DNA from: CAZLLV01 sp964560325
GTDB taxonomy: Bacteria > Acidobacteriota > Thermoanaerobaculia > Multivoradales > DATKCC01
Assembly (NCBI GenBank): GCA_964560325.1
Contig: CAZLLV010000075.1
Span: 1-21,421, forward strand
Length of the DNA stretch: 21,421 bases
Direction: 5' to 3'
Every line of letters starts with the position of its first letter. Within the stretch, counting starts at the first letter, position 1. The notes beneath the pieces were generated by a model. The model did not search any database. It had not been told where the DNA came from and was given only the letters and a program-made list of their open reading frames with translations. Made by a program: the position numbers and the translations under genes. Shown here one piece after another: positions 1-8,455 of this stretch.

Positions 1-990
<990 letters not shown>

Positions 991-992
<2 letters not shown>

Positions 993-1022
993 GAAAAGGC
1001 CGGCCCCCGTGGGAGCCGGCCT
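991..1022 (-). terminator. Intrinsic terminator for the minus-strand gene 1065-1397
   Basis: An 8-bp perfect stem (997-1004 with 1015-1022, AGGCCGGC/GCCGGCCT) has extra C/G pairing possible in its loop. Read on the minus strand it is followed by TTTTCTTA, the usual U-tract. It lies between the convergent stops of mtnA (992) and the small membrane gene (1065). On the plus strand the flank is GGAAACGG, so termination there would be weaker. Confidence 0.65.
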
Positions 1023-1064
1023 GGAAACGGAGCGGCGGTGGGCCGCTCGTGATCGGAGTCGAGA

Positions 1065-1397
1065 TCAGAGCAAGATCGTGATCAAGAACAGGGTCGCGAC
1101 CAGGTAGACGGCGGCGAAGAGCCCTCCGAGCGCCATGCCGATGCGGCTCTGAAGCGCCCCGCCGGCCTCGGGATGCCGATGGGCGTACCGGAGCCCGTGG
1201 GCGCCCTGCACGATCGCCGCGACTCCGAAGAGGAGCCCCACGAAGGGGAGCGGCGAAAGGATGCCGAAGAGATACGAGGCCGTCGCCGCGCCGTTCCTGG
1301 CCTCGCGGCCTGGCGCCCGCGTCTCGGGCGCGGCCCTCTTGGGCAGCGAACCGATCCAGTGCTGGACCTTCTCGAGTGGGGCGGTGACGGCGCTCAT
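1065..1397 (-). CDS. Small two-helix membrane protein (DUF4190-like)
   Basis: The protein has 110 residues and unknown function. Residues 1-39 are a polar cytosolic-looking head. Residues about 40-64 (SYLFGILSPLPFVGLLFGVA) and 84-110 are strongly hydrophobic, joined by a short basic loop containing RYAHRHPEAGG. This two-helix layout, with a Gly/Pro-rich first helix and a polar loop that looks like HPEAGG, resembles small DUF4190-type membrane proteins, but the match is by eye. The ATG at 1395-1397 was chosen because GGAGG sits a few bases upstream on the minus strand; the frame stays open further upstream but lacks membrane or family character there. It lies downstream of the tmRNA gene on the same strand, with 217 bases between them, and ends in its own terminator. 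Confidence 0.75.
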   Translation of the reverse strand: MSAVTAPLEKVQHWIGSLPKRAAPETRAPGREARNGAATASYLFGILSPLPFVGLLFGVAAIVQGAHGLRYAHRHPEAGGALQSRIGMALGGLFAAVYLVATLFLITILL

Positions 1398-1614
1398 GGG
1401 ATCAATCCTCCGGTTCGAATCGTTCAAGGCTTCAAATCGGCCTCGGATCTTTCGGGCACCCCAAGACAGAGCAGGATGCGTGCCAGGGCACCGGAGGCGG
1501 TCGAGCCTCCGGGAAGCCCCTGGGCAACGCCGCTGGGAACGCCGAGCACGGGGGACGCACCTCTCCCACGAGATGGAAGAGTTTTCGAGCGACTTGTAAG
1601 CGGGAAAGTGGAGT

Positions 1615-1970
1615 TGGTGGAGGCGGTGGGAATCGAACCCACGTCCGAGAAACACAGCCCGGTGGCGTCTACGTGCGTAGCCCTCTGCTATTGATTTCGC
1701 CGCCGCGCCTCGGGAGAGGACCGCCGCGCGCGATCGGCTAGACCCGTGAAAAATCCGGATCCGTCACGGGCCCTACCCGGATCCTTCGATCTACTTTAGC
1801 GGCGCTCCGACCCGTGCCGTAGATCAGGGCTCATGGCCGGAACGTCACGGCTTGATTAAGCCGCGAGTGCGTAGTTGTCGTTGGCGACTATTGATTCCGA
1901 TGTTACGAGTGGATCACTCGGCACGCAGCCGCCGGACTGTCTCGTTCCCCGTCGAATCCAGTGCGCCCCC
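1615..1970 (-). ncRNA. ssrA: Transfer-messenger RNA (tmRNA), tag ANDNYALAA
   Basis: tmRNA rescues ribosomes stalled on broken mRNA and adds a degradation tag. On the minus strand the 5' end reads GGGGGCGCACTGGATTCGAC (from 1970) and the 3' end reads GGTTCGATTCCCACCGCC then TCCACCA (to 1615), so CCA is encoded. The two ends form a 7-bp acceptor stem whose third pair is G-U, the alanine identity signal. The T arm is canonical. The tag frame is 1885 down to 1859, with GCC as resume codon and TAA at 1856-1858, giving ANDNYALAA. AATAGTC just before the resume codon matches the usual context. At 356 nt this is a normal one-piece tmRNA. I could not assign all pseudoknots by eye. Confidence 0.97.
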
Positions 1971-2063
1971 AGGTAAAGCCTCTGGGGCCAACGACCGATT
2001 GCGAGGTCTGTCAAAGAAAGGTCTGTCTCGCGTACGTCCCCTAGAACCGGGGGCGAGCGCCCA

Positions 2064-2633
2064 TCATTCCATACTTCCGCGCCCACCGGGGGGCGGCCCG
2101 GCTCCGTCGCCGGCGGTCTCCGGCTCGTCGAGCAGACCGCCCGCGTGCGCGGCCACCAGCGCCAGGAACTCCTCCGGCCCGCGGTTCTGGAGGCGCGTGA
2201 TGATCAGGAACCACGCCGAGAGGCCGAGGATGGCGCCGATCGGCGCGACCGGCAAGAGCCCCGGGAAGAAGGGCCAGAGCACGGTGAGGAGGGCTCCGGC
2301 GACGGCGATCACGAGCACCACCACGGCGGGGGTCCAGAGGTGGTACTCGGCGCGCTCGGGGCGGAGCGCGACCTCGCTCCGCGGCTCGCCCGGCCGCTCG
2401 TCGTCGAGCGGCGCGGCCGCCGCCCGGGCGACGTCGATCCTCGCGCTCATCCGGCCGTGGCGCAGGCCGGCCGAGACCGGCAGCTCGAGCCGTCCGCCCG
2501 AGACACCCGCCTCCCAGCCGGCGCCCCAGTCCTCGGCGGCGTGCTCGACGGCGGCGAGCGCCGTCGCCGGCTCGCCCCGCACCAGCTCCCGCCGCTCGCT
2601 CCCCGGCTCCGCGTCGCTGACCCCTCTCGCCAT
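2064..2633 (-). CDS. Hypothetical membrane protein, two C-terminal helices
   Basis: The protein has 189 residues and I do not recognise the family. Residues 1-98 are soluble and charged. They look like a small folded domain (alternating polar/hydrophobic, GWEAGVSGGRLELPVSAGL at 40-57) followed by a linker rich in Ala, Asp and Glu. Two membrane helices follow at about 101-123 and 126-147, then a basic NRGPEEF segment and a flexible Gly/Pro-rich tail. ATG at 2631-2633 was chosen because the frame upstream overlaps the divergent dus gene and has no protein character. The start lies 37 bases from the dus start, so the two genes probably share a divergent promoter region. It ends about 94 bases upstream of the tmRNA 5' end on the same strand. 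Function is unknown. Confidence 0.75.
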   Translation of the reverse strand: MARGVSDAEPGSERRELVRGEPATALAAVEHAAEDWGAGWEAGVSGGRLELPVSAGLRHGRMSARIDVARAAAAPLDDERPGEPRSEVALRPERAEYHLWTPAVVVLVIAVAGALLTVLWPFFPGLLPVAPIGAILGLSAWFLIITRLQNRGPEEFLALVAAHAGGLLDEPETAGDGAGPPPGGRGSME

Positions 2634-2670
2634 GGTGGCGGGATCATAGCGTCCGGTACCATGCGGCGTC

Positions 2671-3726
2671 GTGTTGCGCATCGGTTCTCTCCCCGTCGAC
2701 CCACCCCTCTTCCTCGCTCCGATGGCCGGGGTGACGGACCGCGACTTCCGCGGCATCGTGCGCCGGATCGGCGGCGTCGGGGTGGTGGCGATGGAGTTCG
2801 TTTCGTCGCGCAACCTCGTCCACGGGCAACCGACGCAGCGCCGCCAGGCCCTCGAGACGATGCGCTTCGATCCGGAGGAGCGGCCGCTCGCGGTCCAGAT
2901 CTACGGCTCCGACGTGGCGACCATGGGAGAGGCCGCGCGCGAGGTCGAGGGGCTCGGCGCAGACCTCTGCGACGTCAACATGGGCTGCCCGGCGAACCAG
3001 GTGCTCAAGGGGTGCGCCGGCGCCGCGCTGATGGGCGACCCGCCGCTCGCCCGGCGGATCGTGCGCGAGGTGCGGCGGGTGGTCTCCGGCCCGTTGACGG
3101 TGAAGTTCCGGCTCGGCCTCGACGAGGAGAGCCTGTCGTACCTCGAGCTCGGCCGGATCTGCCAGGGCGAGGGGGCGGACGCGGGGGCGAGGCACGGGCG
3201 CACCGCGAGCCAGCGTTCCACCGGCCGCGCCGACTGGAGCCACGTGGCGCGCCTGAAGGAGGCGCTCGACATCCCGGTCCTCGGCAACGGCGACGTGCGC
3301 TCGCCCGACGACGCCCTGCGCATGCTGCGCGAGACCGGCTGCGACGGCGTGATGATCGGCCGGGGCGCGACCCGCAACCCCTGGCTCTTCCGGCAGATCG
3401 CCGACCGGCTGGCCGGCCGCGCGGCCGGCGACGGACCGTCTCTCGCCGACCGCCGGGAGCTGGTGCTCGGTCACTTCCGGTCGGTCGCCGAGCGCGACTC
3501 CGCACGCGACGCGCTCCACAAGCTGCGGAAGTTCACCGGCTGGTACAGCCACGGGCTGCCGAGCGGGCGCGACCTGCGGCGGCGGATCAACGACCTGCCC
3601 GACGTGCCGAGCTTTCTGGCGGCGGTGGAGGAGTTCTTCGATGGCGTCGAGCCGATCGCGCCCTACCGAGACCGGGTGAGGGAGGCGATCAGCTTCGAGA
3701 GGAGCGCGCCCACCGCCGCCCACTGA
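2671..3726 (+). CDS. tRNA-dihydrouridine synthase (Dus family, DusB-like)
   Basis: This is a flavoprotein that reduces specific uridines in tRNA D-loops using NADPH, in the cytosol. The 351-residue chain opens as a TIM barrel with LFLAPMAGVTDRDFR (13-27). It carries NMGCPANQVLKGCAGAALM with catalytic Cys106, Lys145 in VKFRLG, His175 in HGRT, GNGD (205-208) and IGRGATRNPWLF (229-240) for FMN phosphate. The length is usual for DusB-type enzymes. The start is GTG 2671; a nearby ATG at 2661 is out of frame. Its 3' end overlaps by 64 bases the convergent small membrane gene. The stretch between the Cys and HGRT (GEGADAGARHGRT) is slightly unusual, because family members normally have a hydrophobic strand before His. 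Subfamily assignment (A/B/C) is not certain. Confidence 0.93.
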   Translation: MLRIGSLPVDPPLFLAPMAGVTDRDFRGIVRRIGGVGVVAMEFVSSRNLVHGQPTQRRQALETMRFDPEERPLAVQIYGSDVATMGEAAREVEGLGADLCDVNMGCPANQVLKGCAGAALMGDPPLARRIVREVRRVVSGPLTVKFRLGLDEESLSYLELGRICQGEGADAGARHGRTASQRSTGRADWSHVARLKEALDIPVLGNGDVRSPDDALRMLRETGCDGVMIGRGATRNPWLFRQIADRLAGRAAGDGPSLADRRELVLGHFRSVAERDSARDALHKLRKFTGWYSHGLPSGRDLRRRINDLPDVPSFLAAVEEFFDGVEPIAPYRDRVREAISFERSAPTAAH

Positions 3727-3980
3727 AGGCCGCCCAGAGCCAAGCTGAGGGCGAGGAGCCAGCCGTCGCGGGCGCCCAGGTAGAGTAGCGAGACCGGCAG
3801 ATCCATCCAGACCAGCCAGCCGCCGCGCAGACCGAGCCCCCAGCTCTTCCAGATCCAGAGGACGGCCAGCGTGTGGAAGACCCACGCGATGGCGGCGGTC
3901 CAGCGGACGGCGCGGCGCCCGCGGCGGGGGGACGGCTCCGCCGCGCGCCGCTCGGAACGAGCGGACTGAGGGGTGGACAC
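3663..3980 (-). CDS. Small three-helix membrane protein, unknown function
   Basis: The protein has 105 residues and I recognise no family. A basic N-terminal head (1-26, many Arg) precedes hydrophobic stretches at about 27-45, 52-69 and 73-98, the second containing GGWLVWMDLPVSLLYLG. The Trp-rich aromatic content and inside-positive head fit a real inner-membrane protein better than a chance frame. The start is GTG 3978-3980. It overlaps the GTG start region of the divergent methyltransferase by 8 bases if both starts are right, and its 3' end runs 64 bases into the end of dus. Both overlaps are unusual and leave no room for a separate promoter outside coding sequence. Because the gene is so wedged in, I leave some chance that it is spurious. 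Confidence 0.65.
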   Translation of the reverse strand: MSTPQSARSERRAAEPSPRRGRRAVRWTAAIAWVFHTLAVLWIWKSWGLGLRGGWLVWMDLPVSLLYLGARDGWLLALSLALGGLQWAAVGALLSKLIASLTRSR

Positions 3981-4764
3981 GGATCCATCCTACCGCGGCG
4001 AGTATCATCGCGCCGTGGCCTGGTACCGGGACTGGTTCGGCGAAGACTACCTGGAGCTCTACGCCCACCGCGACCGGGACGAGGCGGAGCGGCAGGCGGA
4101 CTTCGTGGAAGAGCAGCTCGGCGAGCCCCCGTCCGAGGCCAGGCGCCGCGCGGTGCTCGACCTCGCCTGCGGCGCCGGCCGGCACACCGACGTGCTGCGC
4201 CGCCGCGGACACCGGGTGCTCGGGACCGACCTGTCGGTGACGCTCCTCGCCCGGCGGCCCGACCTGCCCCGGGTGGCGGGCGACATGCGCCGGCTGCCGT
4301 TCGCCGACGGCTCGTTCGACTGGGTTTTGAACTTCTTCACCTCGTTCGGCTACTTCGAGTCGGAGCGCGAGAACTTCCGGGTGCTCGAAGAGGTGGCGCG
4401 GGTGCTCGGTCCGAACGGCGGCCTCCTGATCGACCTGATGAACCCGGAGCCGGTGATCGAGAGTTTGGAGCCGACCGAGAGCTACGAGCGCGACGGCCGA
4501 GCGATCGAGATCGAGCGCTGGTACGACCCCGAGGCGCGGCGGATCAACAAGCGGATCCGGATCACCGCCCGCGACCAGCCGGCGCGCACGTTCCTCGAGA
4601 GCGTACGAGCCTACCGGGCCGACGAGGTCGTGATCGGCCTCCAGTGGGCGGGCTTCCGGGTACGCGGCGTGTTCGGGAGCTTCGCGGGCGCGCCGTACGG
4701 CGCCGAGAGTGAACGACTGATCGTGGTGGCACGGAAGGAAGGTGGAGGGGAGATGAGCGCATGA
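3973..4764 (+). CDS. SAM-dependent methyltransferase coupled to the bacillithiol genes
   Basis: The protein is 263 residues with a Rossmann-type class I methyltransferase fold. Motif I is VLDLACGAGRH (61-71), the acidic ribose-binding residue is Asp86 in GTDLS, and the motif II/III region is GDMRRLPFADGSFDWVL (103-119). The N-terminal part WYRDWFGEDYLELYAHRD (18-33) is a conserved-looking lid region of this family. The substrate cannot be read from sequence. Its stop overlaps the bshC ATG (ATGA at 4761-4764), so it is probably translated with bshC, bshB1 and bshA. Green sulfur bacteria N-methylate bacillithiol with a SAM-dependent enzyme (NmbA), which makes this a candidate for a similar step, an inference from context only. 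The start GTG 3973 overlaps the divergent gene; GTG 4015 is a shorter alternative. Confidence 0.88.
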   Translation: MDTDPSYRGEYHRAVAWYRDWFGEDYLELYAHRDRDEAERQADFVEEQLGEPPSEARRRAVLDLACGAGRHTDVLRRRGHRVLGTDLSVTLLARRPDLPRVAGDMRRLPFADGSFDWVLNFFTSFGYFESERENFRVLEEVARVLGPNGGLLIDLMNPEPVIESLEPTESYERDGRAIEIERWYDPEARRINKRIRITARDQPARTFLESVRAYRADEVVIGLQWAGFRVRGVFGSFAGAPYGAESERLIVVARKEGGGEMSA

Positions 4765-6377
4765 CGGTCGATCTCGTGGCGGAGGGGCTCCTGCCCCCGT
4801 TGCCGGTGGCGTTTCTCGAAGGGCGCGACCACGACCTGCTCTCGCCGCTCCGCTGGCTCCCGCCCGGCGAGCTGCCGGAGCCGCGCCGGCACGGAGTGGA
4901 GCGCGCGGAGCTCGCCGCGGCCCTCGGGCGCGCCAACCGCTCCTACGCTCACCCGGGCGCCGACCGGCTCGCCGAGAAGCTCGCCGACCCGCAGGCCGCC
5001 GTGGTCGCGACCGGTCAGCAGCCGGGCCTCCTCGGCGGGCCGCTCTATACCCTGACCAAGATGATCGCCGCCGTGCGCTGGGCGGAGGCGATCGAGCGCT
5101 CCGGCCGGCCGGCGGCCGCGGTCTTCTGGGTGGCGACGGAGGACCACGACTGGGCCGAGGTCTCGACCGCCACCTTCCTCGCGCCCGACGGCCCGCGCAC
5201 CTTCGACCTCGGCCCCGACCCCGACCCGCTCCTGCCGGTCGGCATGCGCACCCTCGGACCGGGCGTGACGGAGGTCTTCGAGGGGCTCGCCGAGCTGCGG
5301 TCGTCGGACCGCTTCGACGACTGGCTGGATACCTTGCGACGGATCTGGCGGCCCGACGCCCGCTTCGGCGAGGCGTTCTCGCGCTGGGCGGTCGAGCTGC
5401 TGGGCGATCGGTGCCCGCTGCTGCTCGACTCGATGGACCCGGCGGTCAAGCGGGCCGAGGCGCCGCACCTCGCCCGGCTGGTCGAGGAGCGCGCGCGATG
5501 GGAGGAGGAGTCGGCCGCGGCCGACTCGGGGCTCGAGGAGCGGGGGCATCCGCTCCAGGTTCAGCCGCAGCGTGGCGCTTCGCCGCTCTTCGCCCTGCGG
5601 GACGGCGAGCGGCGGCGGATCGAGTGGCGGGGCGACGACGGGTACGCGCTCCGGGGGAGCGACGAGACGCGTCCGGTCGCGGCGTTGCTGGAAGCGATCG
5701 CGGACAACCCGGGCGTGGTCAGCCCGGGCGTGCTCGCCCGGCCGGCGATCCAGGACGCGATCCTCGGCACCGACGTGCTCCTCCTCGGACCGGGCGAAGT
5801 GTCCTACATCGCCCAGGCGGCGGCCAGCTATCGGGTGCTCGGAGCGGACCCGGAGGCCCCGGGCGGCGCCTTCCCGGACGGCGGGCCGTGGGTGGCGCTC
5901 CGTCCCCAGGTGCTGATCCTCGAGAGCCACCACCGGGAGAAGCTCGCGGAGGTGGGCGTTCCGCTCGCCGCGCTCCTCGGCTCGGACGAAGCGCTCGAGC
6001 GGCGGCTCGCGGGCGAGAACGGCGCCGGCTTCGTGGCGCGGGCGCGGGCGGAGGTCGAGGCGGCGCTCGACGGCCTGCGGCGCGACGCGGTCGAGCTCGA
6101 CCCGAACCTCGAGCGGCCGGCCGAGAAGACGCGCGAGAACGCGCTGCGGGCGCTCGACGCTTTCGAGGGCAAGGCGACCGCCGCCGCCGCGCGCCGCGAC
6201 GAGGTGCGCCACGGGCGGATCGAGAAGCTCCGCCAGGTGGTGCGGCCGGGCGGAAAGCTCCAGGAGCGCGCGATCTCGTCGTCCCACTTCCCGGGCAAGT
6301 ACGGCGAGCGGCTGGTCGAGGCGATCTTCGAGCAGATGGAGCTCGACGGCCGGCACCTCCAGGTGGTCGAGCCGTGA
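4761..6377 (+). CDS. bshC: Bacillithiol biosynthesis cysteine-adding enzyme BshC
   Basis: BshC is the enzyme assigned to the last step of bacillithiol synthesis, joining cysteine to glucosaminyl-malate in the cytosol. The 538-residue length is typical. Family signatures are TGQQPGLLGGPLYTLTK (84-100), VFWVATEDHDWAEV (121-134) with the EDHD motif, a coiled-coil-like Arg/Glu/Ala-rich region at roughly 415-485, and the C-terminal KLQERAISSSHFPGKYGERL. The family keeps an LQER...YG motif at this place. The ATG start overlaps the methyltransferase stop (ATGA), and the TGA stop overlaps the bshB1 GTG (GTGA at 6374-6377), so translation is likely coupled along the unit. I see no truncation or frameshift. 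Confidence 0.96.
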   Translation: MTVDLVAEGLLPPLPVAFLEGRDHDLLSPLRWLPPGELPEPRRHGVERAELAAALGRANRSYAHPGADRLAEKLADPQAAVVATGQQPGLLGGPLYTLTKMIAAVRWAEAIERSGRPAAAVFWVATEDHDWAEVSTATFLAPDGPRTFDLGPDPDPLLPVGMRTLGPGVTEVFEGLAELRSSDRFDDWLDTLRRIWRPDARFGEAFSRWAVELLGDRCPLLLDSMDPAVKRAEAPHLARLVEERARWEEESAAADSGLEERGHPLQVQPQRGASPLFALRDGERRRIEWRGDDGYALRGSDETRPVAALLEAIADNPGVVSPGVLARPAIQDAILGTDVLLLGPGEVSYIAQAAASYRVLGADPEAPGGAFPDGGPWVALRPQVLILESHHREKLAEVGVPLAALLGSDEALERRLAGENGAGFVARARAEVEAALDGLRRDAVELDPNLERPAEKTRENALRALDAFEGKATAAAARRDEVRHGRIEKLRQVVRPGGKLQERAISSSHFPGKYGERLVEAIFEQMELDGRHLQVVEP

Positions 6378-7159
6378 TTGGCACTGGCGAAATGCTGGAT
6401 GTGCTCGCCATCGGCTCCCATCCGGACGACGTGGAGCTCGGCTGCGGCGGCACGCTGGCGCTTCTCGCCCGGGCCGGCCGGCGGGTCGGGATCGTCCACC
6501 TCACGCGTGGCGAGTCGGGCACCCGGGGGACCGAGGAGACGCGCCGGGCCGAGGCCGAGGCGGCGGCCGAGGTGCTGGGCGCCGCGAGCCTCGACTTCCT
6601 CGACTGCGGCGACGGCCGCCTGCGCCACGGCGAGGCGGAGGAGGATGCGCTGATCGAGCTCCTGCGCCGCCATCGGCCCGACCTGGTCCTCGGCCCCACG
6701 CCGTCCGACCGCCACCCCGACCACGGCCGCGCCCACCGGCTGGTCGCCGACGCCTGCTTCTACGCCGGGCTCACGGGCCGGAAGCTCGAAAGCGAAGCGA
6801 AGAGCCTCCCGCCCCACCGCCCCGCCTCGATGCTCGCCTACATGCAGCACGATCCGTTCGACGTCTCGCTGGTGGTCGACGTGACGCCGGTCTGGGAGGT
6901 CAAGCAGCGCGCCCTCGACTGCTACGAGAGCCAGCTCCATTCCGGCCGCTCGGGGGAGCGCGCCGGAGAGTCGAGACCCGACGACGCACCGAAGACGAAG
7001 GTCGCGAGCCCCGAGTTTCGCCGCACGGTCGAGGGACGGGCGTACCATTTCGGCCTGATGATCGGCGCGGCCTACGGCGAGCCGTTCTGGAGCCGCCTGC
7101 CGATCGCGGTGGGTAACGCCGACACGCTCATGAGTCTGCTGCCCGGAGGTGTTCGATGA
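6374..7159 (+). CDS. bshB1: N-acetylglucosaminyl-L-malate deacetylase BshB1
   Basis: This zinc hydrolase of the LmbE/PIG-L family removes acetate from GlcNAc-malate, the second step to bacillithiol. The 261-residue protein has IGSHPDDVELGCGG (13-26), with His16 and Asp19 as zinc ligands and Asp18 as general base, and RHPDHGRAH (113-121), which supplies the third ligand His117. The ending with EFRRTVEGRAYHFGLMIGAAYGEPF is characteristic of BshB1 and separates it from mycothiol or generic LmbE deacetylases. GTG 6374 was chosen because it overlaps the bshC stop and has AGGTGG seven bases upstream; ATG 6392 (MLDVLAIGSHPDD) is a plausible alternative that matches the usual family N-terminus. The stop overlaps the bshA ATG at 7156. 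Confidence 0.94.
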   Translation: MIGTGEMLDVLAIGSHPDDVELGCGGTLALLARAGRRVGIVHLTRGESGTRGTEETRRAEAEAAAEVLGAASLDFLDCGDGRLRHGEAEEDALIELLRRHRPDLVLGPTPSDRHPDHGRAHRLVADACFYAGLTGRKLESEAKSLPPHRPASMLAYMQHDPFDVSLVVDVTPVWEVKQRALDCYESQLHSGRSGERAGESRPDDAPKTKVASPEFRRTVEGRAYHFGLMIGAAYGEPFWSRLPIAVGNADTLMSLLPGGVR

Positions 7160-8325
7160 GGATCGGCATCACCTGCTACCCCACGTACGGCGGCTCGGGG
7201 ATCGTCGCCACCGAGCTCGCGATGGCGCTCGCGAGCCGGGGCGACGAGGTCCACGTGATCAGCTACGCCCTGCCGTCGCGCCTGTCCCTCGCCTCGCCGC
7301 GGGTCTTCTTCCACGAGGTGCTGGTCCCCCACTACCCGCTCTTCGAGTACCCGCCCTACTCGCTCGCGCTCGCCACCAAGACGGTCGAGGTGGCGCGCCA
7401 CCAAGATCTCGACGTCGTGCACGTCCACGACGCGGTGCCGAACGCGGTCTCCGCGGTGCTCGCCCGCCAGATTCTGGCGCCCCGGCCGCTGCCGGTCGTC
7501 ACCACCCTCCACGGCACCGACATCACCCTGATCGGCAACGACCCGAGCTACGTCGAGACGACCCGCTTCGGGATCCGCGAGAGCGACGCGGTGACGGCGG
7601 TCTCGGCGTCGCTGCGCGACACGACCTACGAGAAGCTCGGCGTCTGCAAGCCGATCGACGTGGTGCCGAACTTCATCGACCCGGCCCGCTTCGCGGAGGC
7701 CGCCAAGGGTCCGGGCGCCCGCCGCTGGGCGCGCCCGAACGAGCGATTGCTCGTCCACATCTCGAACTTCCGGCCGGTCAAGCGGGTGCTCGACGTGGTC
7801 GAGACCTTCCGCCGCGTGCTCGAGAAGGTGCCGGCCCGCCTGCTCCTGGTCGGCGACGGCCCGGACCGGGTGAAAGCGGAGCTGCGCTGCCGCGAGCTCG
7901 GGATCTGCCACGCCATCACCTTCCTCGGCAGCCTGCCGCTGATCGAGGAGGTGCTGGTCGGTGCCGACCTCTTCCTCTTGCCGTCGGAGAGCGAGTCGTT
8001 CGGTCTCGCGGCGCTCGAGGCGATGGCTTGCCACGTGCCGGTGATCGCGACGCGGGTCGGCGGCCTGCCGGAGGTGGTGATCGACGGCACGACCGGGTAC
8101 CTCTTCGAGATCGGCGACGTCGAGGGGATGGCCGAGGCGGCGGTACGGATCTTGACCGACGAAGAGCTGCGCAAGCGGCTCGCGCGCGCCTCCCGCAAGC
8201 GGGTGGTCGAAGAGTTCGACCAGGACCGGGTGGTGGGGCGCTACCGGGAGATCTACGAACGCGTGGTCGCCGCCGCCCGCGTCCCGAACGCGGCGGGGGC
8301 ACCCGCCGGAACGGCCGCCGAGTAG
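7156..8325 (+). CDS. bshA: N-acetyl-alpha-D-glucosaminyl L-malate synthase BshA
   Basis: BshA is a GT4-family glycosyltransferase (GT-B fold) that transfers GlcNAc from UDP-GlcNAc to L-malate, the first committed step of bacillithiol synthesis. The protein has 389 residues. The N-terminal YPTYGGSGIVATELA (8-22) is the BshA version of the glycine-rich acceptor loop, and VTTLHGTDITLIG and SNFRPVKRV follow. The C-terminal nucleotide-sugar site PSESESFGLAALEAMA begins near residue 276, with the EX7E glutamates, and VIATRVGGLPEVV follows. The ATG overlaps the bshB1 stop (ATGA 7156-7159), closing a four-gene overlap chain. The last about 20 residues are Ala/Gly-rich and probably disordered. No terminator is obvious just after the stop, so readthrough toward the 8456 gene is possible. 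Confidence 0.96.
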   Translation: MRIGITCYPTYGGSGIVATELAMALASRGDEVHVISYALPSRLSLASPRVFFHEVLVPHYPLFEYPPYSLALATKTVEVARHQDLDVVHVHDAVPNAVSAVLARQILAPRPLPVVTTLHGTDITLIGNDPSYVETTRFGIRESDAVTAVSASLRDTTYEKLGVCKPIDVVPNFIDPARFAEAAKGPGARRWARPNERLLVHISNFRPVKRVLDVVETFRRVLEKVPARLLLVGDGPDRVKAELRCRELGICHAITFLGSLPLIEEVLVGADLFLLPSESESFGLAALEAMACHVPVIATRVGGLPEVVIDGTTGYLFEIGDVEGMAEAAVRILTDEELRKRLARASRKRVVEEFDQDRVVGRYREIYERVVAAARVPNAAGAPAGTAAE

Positions 8326-8343
8326 GCGGCCCGACGAAACGCC

Positions 8344-8372
8344 TTGTGAGTGAGGCCGCGACGCGCTAGACT
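8344..8372 (+). promoter_or_regulatory. Possible sigma-70-type promoter for the 8456 gene
   Basis: TTGTGA (8344-8349) and TAGACT (8367-8372) are separated by exactly 17 bases. Each hexamer matches the housekeeping consensus at four of six positions. It sits 84 bases before the ATG at 8456 and just after bshA. A start of transcription near 8379 would put the direct repeat at 8381-8405 at the head of the leader. Confidence 0.4.
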
Positions 8373-8380
8373 GGCGAGAG

Positions 8381-8405
8381 CTGCTGAAAGCTATCTGCTG
8401 AAAGC
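8381..8405 (+). repeat. Short direct repeat in the leader of the 8456 gene
   Basis: The 11-base unit CTGCTGAAAGC occurs at 8381-8391 and again at 8395-8405, three bases apart. It lies between the possible promoter and the ribosome binding site. It could be a protein site, part of the leader, or chance. Confidence 0.6.
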
Positions 8406-8455
8406 AAAGACACTTCCTCACTCAAAGATCTCCACTCAGGAGAAGGGGCTGCACG

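Noticed and set aside
1561..1585. Hairpin CTCTCCC/GGAAGAG followed by TTTT on the plus strand
   Set aside because: It looks like a weak terminator, but no plus-strand gene precedes it within 500 bases, and on the minus strand, downstream of the tmRNA, it lacks a T-run.
2009..2014. Perfect TTGACA on the minus strand upstream of the tmRNA
   Set aside because: No -10 element lies at 16-18 bases (TTGGCC is found there), and it is 39 bases from the mature 5' end. It may be part of a promoter, but I cannot support a full one.
3171..3230. Possible compensated frameshift in dus near GEGADAGARHGRT
   Set aside because: Frame and key residues (HGRT, GRADWSH) are intact on both sides, and no alternative frame restores a better match, so natural variation is the simpler reading.
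2644..4212. Long open frame on the minus strand across dus and the methyltransferase start
   Set aside because: The Arg/Ala/Pro/His-rich translation has no family motifs and lies antisense to a clear Dus protein. In very GC-rich DNA stop codons are rare, so such frames are expected.
4611..6356. Long minus-strand open frame antisense to bshC
   Set aside because: BshC motifs on the plus strand are decisive, and the antisense translation is low-complexity Arg/Leu/Glu without recognisable domains.
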